From the NCBI RefSeq assembly GCF_000016065.1, contig NC_009092.1, positions 1,798,001 through 1,862,000 on the forward strand: a stretch of DNA of 64,000 nt, given 5' to 3'. The position numbers and the translations under genes were made by a program. Below are positions 58,425 through 64,000 of the stretch, one piece after another (position 1 is the stretch's first letter; every line of letters begins with the position of its first letter). Source of the DNA: Shewanella loihica PV-4. Lineage in GTDB: Bacteria > Pseudomonadota > Gammaproteobacteria > Enterobacterales > Shewanellaceae. The notes below the pieces were generated by a model. The model was not told the DNA's origin, searched no databases, and saw nothing but the letters and a program-made list of their open reading frames with translations.

Positions 58425-58514
58425 AGATCTACCAATTTTTATGCAATTCCATTAATGCTACTATAAATCAACACGCTAGCATAGTTATCTTAGACTAGCT
58501 TTCTCTTTATGTCG

Positions 58515-58530
58515 TGTGATTCATCTCACC
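58515..58530. promoter_or_regulatory. Candidate CRP binding site
   Basis: TGTGA-N6-TCACC, close to the CRP consensus, lies in the divergent region between the coiled-coil gene and cysB (about 150 bases from the latter start). Confidence 0.45.
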
Positions 58531-58635
58531 TCTATGCTATATTCCCCTTTGATTTAATTTTTCGCCTGTACTATAACTAATTCTTATACTAACTCTTATG
58601 TTAGGGTACCGATTTCAGGCCGTGGCTCTCTTTGA

Positions 58636-59637
<1,002 letters not shown>

Positions 59638-59681
59638 GGCGAGCGTTTGAGCTTAGCTAAGATAAGCTGATGTGTAGCCAT

Positions 59682-59711
59682 AAAAAAACTCGCCCTAGGG
59701 CGAGTTTTTTA
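59682..59711. terminator. Bidirectional terminator between cysB and the serine deaminase gene
   Basis: AAAAAACTCGCCCTA/TAGGGCGAGTTTTTT hairpin lies between convergent genes. Confidence 0.86.
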
Positions 59712-59729
59712 TGTTTCATTCATTGCCGA

Positions 59730-61106
59730 TTAACACTCGACTATGTTAACCGCCAGGCCGCCCTTGGCGGTTTCCTTGTACTTGCTGCGCATATCCTTGC
59801 CGGTATCCATCATGGTCTTGATCACCTTATCCAGAGAGACCTTATGGTTGCCGTCGCCGCGCATCGCCAGGCGTGAGGCGTTGATTGCCTTCACCGCGCC
59901 CATGGCGTTACGCTCGATGCAAGGCACCTGCACCAAGCCTCCGACTGGGTCGCAGGTCAGCCCCAGGTTGTGCTCCATGCCGATCTCGGCGGCGTTCTCC
60001 ACATGTTCAACCGTGCCGCCCATGATCTCTGTGAGCGCGGCGGCGGCCATAGAGCAGGCCACGCCGACTTCACCCTGACAGCCCACTTCGGCGCCTGAGA
60101 TAGAGGCGTTCTTCTTGTAGAGAATGCCGATGGCGGCTGCGGTCAACAGGTACTGACAGCAGATATCCAGATCCACCTCTTGAACGAAGGTGTCGTAGTA
60201 GCAGAGTACGGCAGGGATGATGCCGGCGGCGCCGTTGGTCGGCGCAGTCACCACGCGATCGCCTGCGGCATTTTGCTCGTTCACGGCCAGGGCAAACAGA
60301 TCGACCCAGTCCATGGCGGTGAGCGGATCGACCACTGTCTTGCTCTCGGCCTTGAGGCGGCGGTAGAGCGCCGGGGCGCGGCGTCTGAGTTTCAGCCCGC
60401 CCGGGAGTATGCCTTCCTTCTGATAACCGCGCTCGACGCAGCTTTTCATGGTCTGCCATATGGTCCACAGACGCTCCTTCACCTCTTTCTCGCTGGCAAT
60501 AGAGAGTTCGTTCTCCATCATCAGCGCAGAGATGCTCAGGCCGTTCTCGACACACATATCCAGCAGCTCGGCGGCGCTGTTAAAGTCATAGGGCGCGGCT
60601 TCGATAGGGGAGGCTGGCGAGGCATCCTGGGCCAGAATTTCATCTTCATCTAAGATGAAGCCGCCACCGACAGAGTAATAGGTACGCTGATAGATGCAGT
60701 TGCCCTTGGCATAGGCGTAGAGGGTCATGGCATTGGCGTGGGCCGGCAGACTCTTGCGTCTGTGGTAGGTGATGCCATCTTCACGGCTGAAGCGCACTAC
60801 CTTGTTGTTTGGCATGGTTAAGCTTTGTGTGTCATGAACCTGTGCCAGGGTGGCATCGATCTTGTCGGTATCAACGGTTTCAGGGGCTTCGCCCATCAGG
60901 CCTAAGATCACGGCCTTACCCGTGCCGTGGCCCTTACCAGTTTGGCCGAGTGAGCCAAACAGCTCAGATCTCAGCTCATCTGTTTCTGCTAGATGACCAT
61001 GTTTTTCTAAATCTTGAATGAAGATATTACCCGCTTTCATCGGGCCTACGGTATGGGAGCTTGAGGGCCCGATACCAATTTTAAACATGTCAAAAACGCT
61101 AATCAT
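59730..61106 (-). CDS. sdaA: L-serine dehydratase (ammonia-lyase)
   Basis: An Fe-S enzyme that turns serine into pyruvate and ammonia. The single-chain form (458 aa) has an N-terminal beta domain ([25 protein letters not shown]) and a C-terminal alpha domain with cluster cysteines ([19 protein letters not shown] and the C-terminal EC). The paralogue name sdaA versus sdaB cannot be decided from sequence alone. It is monocistronic and convergent with cysB. Confidence 0.95.
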   Translation of the reverse strand: MISVFDMFKIGIGPSSSHTVGPMKAGNIFIQDLEKHGHLAETDELRSELFGSLGQTGKGHGTGKAVILGLMGEAPETVDTDKIDATLAQVHDTQSLTMPNNKVVRFSREDGITYHRRKSLPAHANAMTLYAYAKGNCIYQRTYYSVGGGFILDEDEILAQDASPASPIEAAPYDFNSAAELLDMCVENGLSISALMMENELSIASEKEVKERLWTIWQTMKSCVERGYQKEGILPGGLKLRRRAPALYRRLKAESKTVVDPLTAMDWVDLFALAVNEQNAAGDRVVTAPTNGAAGIIPAVLCYYDTFVQEVDLDICCQYLLTAAAIGILYKKNASISGAEVGCQGEVGVACSMAAAALTEIMGGTVEHVENAAEIGMEHNLGLTCDPVGGLVQVPCIERNAMGAVKAINASRLAMRGDGNHKVSLDKVIKTMMDTGKDMRSKYKETAKGGLAVNIVEC

Positions 61107-61464
61107 TATAAAACCCTGTTGTAATCATTATTTTCGTTATTCAATCTCAGTGATTTTAGGCCAATTTAATTATTCATGCCTGAAGGGGCGTTAATGTCGC
61201 CCCGTTGTGCTAACCTTGCGAGCACATTAAGATTGTCAATTATTAAGTATCCCATACTTTAGTCGCAGCTTTCGCATTAGTTTTTTTCAAGAGTGAGTTT
61301 CGCATTAGGCATACTATTGCTAATCGCAGAGGGCTGAGGAAAGCTGCCCGAAGGTTTGTGGTTTTATCAATTGTATACAAAAACTTAGACGATTTTGCCT
61401 TGCTAAGTATTTGTTAATCATCGGCGTCGATAAAACTGATTTAACAGTTTTTCTAGGGGGAGTT
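61107..61464. other. Intergenic region between sdaA and nagZ
   Basis: A 358-base gap without a supported gene. It contains a GGGGCG/CGCCCC hairpin (61185-61203) and two copies of TTTCGCATTAG (61270-61280 and 61298-61308). Promoters of both genes should lie here; I see no convincing one. Confidence 0.5.
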
Positions 61465-62478
61465 GTGAGTTATTTAATGATGGATTTGTTATCCACCGAG
61501 ATGAATGCGCAGGAGCAAGCGCAGTTGATGCATCCCATGGTCGGCGGGCTGATATTGTTTTCCCGCAACTATCAAGATCGCGATCAGCTCTGCGCCTTGG
61601 TGGCCTCGGTGCGTGCCCTTAGACCCGATCTGCTTATCGCCGTGGATCATGAAGGCGGGCGGGTACAAAGATTTATCGACGGCTTTAGTAAGATCCCCGC
61701 CATGGGCGACATATTGCCAGCGGCAAAGCAAGACCTTCAATTAGCCAAGGGCTGGGCGAGGGAGCTTGGTTTTCTCATGGCCGTTGAATTGCTGGCCTGT
61801 GATATCGATTTAAGTTTTGCCCCTGTGCTGGATCTGAACGGCATCAGTCAGGTGATTGGCACCCGCGCCTTTAGCGATAAGCCCGATGAGGTGATAGCCC
61901 TGGCCGAAGCCTTTATTCAAGGGATGCAGGATGCTGGCATGGCCGCCGTGGGTAAACATTTCCCCGGTCATGGCAGCGTGGCGGCTGACTCCCATATTGC
62001 CAAGCCGGTGGATGAGCGTAGCGAAGCCGAGATCCGCGCCCTGGACATGGTGCCCTTTGCGCATCTTATGGGGGCGAAGCGATTACAAGGGGTGATGCCG
62101 GCCCACGTGATCTATCCTAAGGTCGACCCCAATCCCGCGGGTTTCTCCTCCTATTGGCTTAAGCAGGTGCTGCGTGAAGAGCTTAAGTTCGATGGGGTGA
62201 TCTTCTCCGACGATCTCGGCATGAAGGGGGCTGGCGTGGTGGGTGGCTACCCAGAGCGGGCCAGCGCCGCTATTAAGGCGGGCTGTGACATGATCTTGCT
62301 GTGTAATGACAGTCAGGGCGTCAGCGAGCTGTTAACCTCGTTTGAGTGGCCTGAGCAAGGTCCACAGGTGCCGGCGCGTAAACTGCTGGCCAACAGACCT
62401 CAGGTTGCCAAGGCGCTGGAGGATGAATCTCGTTATCTGGCGGCAAGAAGGATAGCAGAGCAGATCTGTATGGGCTAA
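61465..62478 (+). CDS. nagZ: Beta-N-acetylhexosaminidase NagZ
   Basis: A cytoplasmic GH3 enzyme that removes GlcNAc from peptidoglycan turnover products; it also affects AmpC induction. The family core is present: GGLILFSRNY, VDHEGGRVQRF, KHFPGHGSVAADSH (catalytic Asp/His loop) and FDGVIFSDDLGMKG. The open frame goes back to 61411. GTG at 61465, close behind AGGGGGAG, begins VSYLMMDLLST, which aligns with E. coli MGPVMLDVEG; ATG 61477 is an alternative. Confidence 0.94.
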   Translation: MSYLMMDLLSTEMNAQEQAQLMHPMVGGLILFSRNYQDRDQLCALVASVRALRPDLLIAVDHEGGRVQRFIDGFSKIPAMGDILPAAKQDLQLAKGWARELGFLMAVELLACDIDLSFAPVLDLNGISQVIGTRAFSDKPDEVIALAEAFIQGMQDAGMAAVGKHFPGHGSVAADSHIAKPVDERSEAEIRALDMVPFAHLMGAKRLQGVMPAHVIYPKVDPNPAGFSSYWLKQVLREELKFDGVIFSDDLGMKGAGVVGGYPERASAAIKAGCDMILLCNDSQGVSELLTSFEWPEQGPQVPARKLLANRPQVAKALEDESRYLAARRIAEQICMG

Positions 62479-62553
62479 ATTTGATGTAGCGCAACAACAG
62501 CCTATGATGAGTTAGCTAAAGTTAATATTCACATACAGTTAGCAGGTAACAGG

Positions 62554-63096
62554 ATGATCCTCTATTTCCACGGTTTTGACGCCACCAGTCCAGGTAACCA
62601 TGAAAAAATGCGCCAGCTGCAGTTTGTCGACCCCGACGTACGGCTGATCAGCTACAGCACGCTTCACCCTAAGTACGATATGCAGTATCTGCTCAACGAG
62701 GTGAGTCGTCAGCTAACCCAGAGTGACGATCCCGCGCCCCTGGCGATAGGTGTCGGCCTCGGCGGCTATTGGGCCGAGCGGATAGGTTTTCTCAATGGCC
62801 TTAAAACCGTGATGATCAATCCTAATCTGCATCCGGAAGACAATATGCTCGGCAAGATAGACAGACCGGAAGAGTATGCCGATATTGCCAGCAAGTGTGT
62901 CAGCCAGTTTAGGGAGAAACATAAGGGGCGGGGCATGTGTATCCTATCTCGCCAGGACGAGGTGCATGACAATCAGGCGGTGGCCAGCATCTTAGCGCCT
63001 TTCTATCCCATCGTCTGGGACGAGGAGCAGCGCCATAAGTTTCCCTCGCTGGCCGCACATCTCGCCGAGATAAAGGCCTTTAAAGAGCAGCAGTAA
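62554..63096 (+). CDS. YcfP/UPF0227 family alpha/beta-hydrolase-like protein
   Basis: A 180-residue protein with N-terminal [18 protein letters not shown] and [14 protein letters not shown], where the usual nucleophile elbow GxSxG is GVGLGG without Ser, as in E. coli YcfP. In E. coli ycfP also follows nagZ. Activity is unknown; it may bind rather than hydrolyse. A terminator follows. Confidence 0.92.
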   Translation: MILYFHGFDATSPGNHEKMRQLQFVDPDVRLISYSTLHPKYDMQYLLNEVSRQLTQSDDPAPLAIGVGLGGYWAERIGFLNGLKTVMINPNLHPEDNMLGKIDRPEEYADIASKCVSQFREKHKGRGMCILSRQDEVHDNQAVASILAPFYPIVWDEEQRHKFPSLAAHLAEIKAFKEQQ

Positions 63097-63113
63097 CGTG
63101 ATTCGTACCTAAC

Positions 63114-63138
63114 AAGGAGCCAGCTGGCTCCTTTTTTT
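63114..63138 (+). terminator. Terminator of ycfP
   Basis: AAGGAGCCAG/CTGGCTCCTT hairpin followed by a T-run, 18 bases past the stop. Confidence 0.85.
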
Positions 63139-63168
63139 ATGTGCAGATACTAGATGTGCAGATACTAG
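63139..63168. repeat. Perfect 15-bp tandem duplication
   Basis: ATGTGCAGATACTAG occurs twice, directly adjacent, right after the ycfP terminator. Confidence 0.95.
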
Positions 63169-63652
63169 TGACGGCAATGTGGCCCGATACTGTGGTCTGA
63201 TAAAGCCGCTTGATTCCTATTTTTGTACTAAAAATGAGCGGCTTTGCCTCGGAAATGACGTGAACGAAAAGCCTTTGCAGGTTTGGATTGAATCCTCGCT
63301 GGTCGAGAGGAGGCGCTTAGGGCGTTTTCTGCAGCGTATTGATCGCCATTTTTCAGGGGCTTATGGTGACTAAGCGATAAAAAGTGGTCGAATATCCTGA
63401 TTTTAGCTCGAAGCTGAGCGTAAGTGGTTAACAATTTTTGTTATTCAAATCTAGCATAGCTTATCCCTTTTATGATACAAAGTGATACATATTGCTACAT
63501 GATGGTCTTACAGACCTTTTCCCAGTTTGCGTATGTCGCCCGATGCAGCTAACCACTTTATTAGTTAGCTGTTTTTTTTGTCTATTTTTTGCCCATCCCG
63601 CAAGTTTAGGTTATCTTCAAAGGGTTAGATCGATAAGAAGAACGAGGCGCAG

Positions 63653-63922
63653 ATGAAGCGGGTATTATTGACAATATCGGGAAAGGTTCAGGGCGTGTGT
63701 TTCAGGCGATATAGTCAGCTGAAAGCCAATGAATTGGGGCTGACGGGGTATGCCAAAAACCTGGAAGACGGCAGGGTGCTGATTTTATTGCAGGGAGGCG
63801 GCTTAGCTGTCGATCGTTTCATCGCCTGGAGTGAGCAGGGTTCGCCTCAGTCTGTGGTCGATAACGTGCTGGTGGAGGAAGACGAGGCAGATGAGATCTA
63901 CCTCGATTTTTCTGTCTATTAG
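63653..63922 (+). CDS. acyP: Acylphosphatase
   Basis: An 89-residue ferredoxin-like fold enzyme hydrolysing acyl phosphates. The signature SGKVQGVCFRRYSQ holds the phosphate loop and catalytic Arg. GLTGYAKNLEDGRVLILLQG carries the catalytic Asn. The usual GWVRN is GYAKN here. ATG 63653 has ACGAGG upstream. The last 78 bases of the window after it hold nothing I can identify. Confidence 0.93.
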   Translation: MKRVLLTISGKVQGVCFRRYSQLKANELGLTGYAKNLEDGRVLILLQGGGLAVDRFIAWSEQGSPQSVVDNVLVEEDEADEIYLDFSVY

Positions 63923-64000
63923 CTATCTGTTTTCTAACTAGCAATTAGCTAGCTATTTAGCTTAGTTCTGCGGGACCACGTTTGGCTGGCTCACCTCGAG

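Larger units (their letters stand above)
63097..63652. other. Intergenic region with duplicated 15-mer and hairpins
   Basis: A 556-base gap. Besides the ycfP terminator it holds a perfect 15-bp tandem duplication and a long inverted repeat AAAGCCGC/GCGGCTTT (63202-63245) with an inner ATTTTT/AAAAAT. A 64-residue ORF at 63179-63373 covers that inverted repeat, has no ribosome-binding site or recognisable similarity and is not called. The acyP promoter should lie at the right end. Confidence 0.5.

Noticed and set aside
63179..63373. 64-residue forward ORF between ycfP and acyP
   Set aside because: It spans a long inverted repeat, shows no recognisable motif and has no ribosome-binding site.

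Overview
The window looks like a chromosomal segment from a gammaproteobacterium, most likely Shewanella. Gene blocks match enteric and Vibrio order: clpA facing infA-aat, metG facing mrp, udk-dcd, rne facing rluC, and maf facing yceD-rpmF-plsX-fabHDG-acpP-fabF. Single-gene choices such as a periplasmic ATP-dependent DNA ligase, an SpmA/SpmB-type fusion and a speA/AdoMetDC/speB polyamine operon point to Shewanella. The species is inferred, not proven. The sequence is moderately GC-rich and coding is dense. I see no rRNA, tRNA, CRISPR array, prophage or complete insertion sequence.

Layout. 1-2.8 kb: the end of clpA, facing infA, bpt and aat, a compact N-degron locus. 2.8-8.2 kb: a glycine-zipper envelope protein, an Ala/Lys/Pro-tailed small protein, a Nif3-family protein, metG and the Fe-S carrier mrp. 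8.2-14 kb: a forward run of udk, dcd, pabC, mltG, tmk, holB, a PilZ gene and a tatD-family gene. The pabC-to-tatD part follows fabF in E. coli but is detached here. 14-25.3 kb: rsmF with a candidate small RNA downstream, a nucleoside-recognition membrane protein, an outer-membrane barrel, dgkA, a secreted DNA ligase, an LMW-PTP, an RbgA/YlqF GTPase, a 2OG-Fe(II) oxygenase, an MsrB-MsrA fusion and a SulP transporter. 25.4-33.3 kb: rne with a structured leader, rluC, a HAD phosphatase, a GAF/PAS/GGDEF protein and a maf gene with a heptanucleotide repeat in its leader. 33.7-40 kb: the fatty-acid synthesis cluster. 40-48.5 kb: thioesterase, FGGY kinase, beta-hydroxyacid dehydrogenase, cdd, sbcB, an unknown gene, rlmA and a cold-shock gene. 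48.5-52.3 kb: a repeat-rich spacer, an ABC-2 exporter pair, a YceH protein and a CvfB-like protein. 52.6-57.6 kb: speA, a short inverted-repeat element, a eukaryotic-type AdoMet decarboxylase, speB and pdxH. 57.6-64 kb: an unknown coiled-coil protein, cysB, sdaA, nagZ, ycfP and acylphosphatase.

The window is mostly housekeeping, and I found no convincing new multi-gene defence or metabolic system. The most interesting signals are regulatory or structural. They are a six-copy GTTATCT tract in the maf leader, a near-leaderless yceD mRNA, a FadR-like palindrome beside the acpP promoter, a possible small RNA after rsmF, the polyamine operon with its class-2 AdoMet decarboxylase, MITE-like insert and possible leader peptide, and two CRP-like sites.
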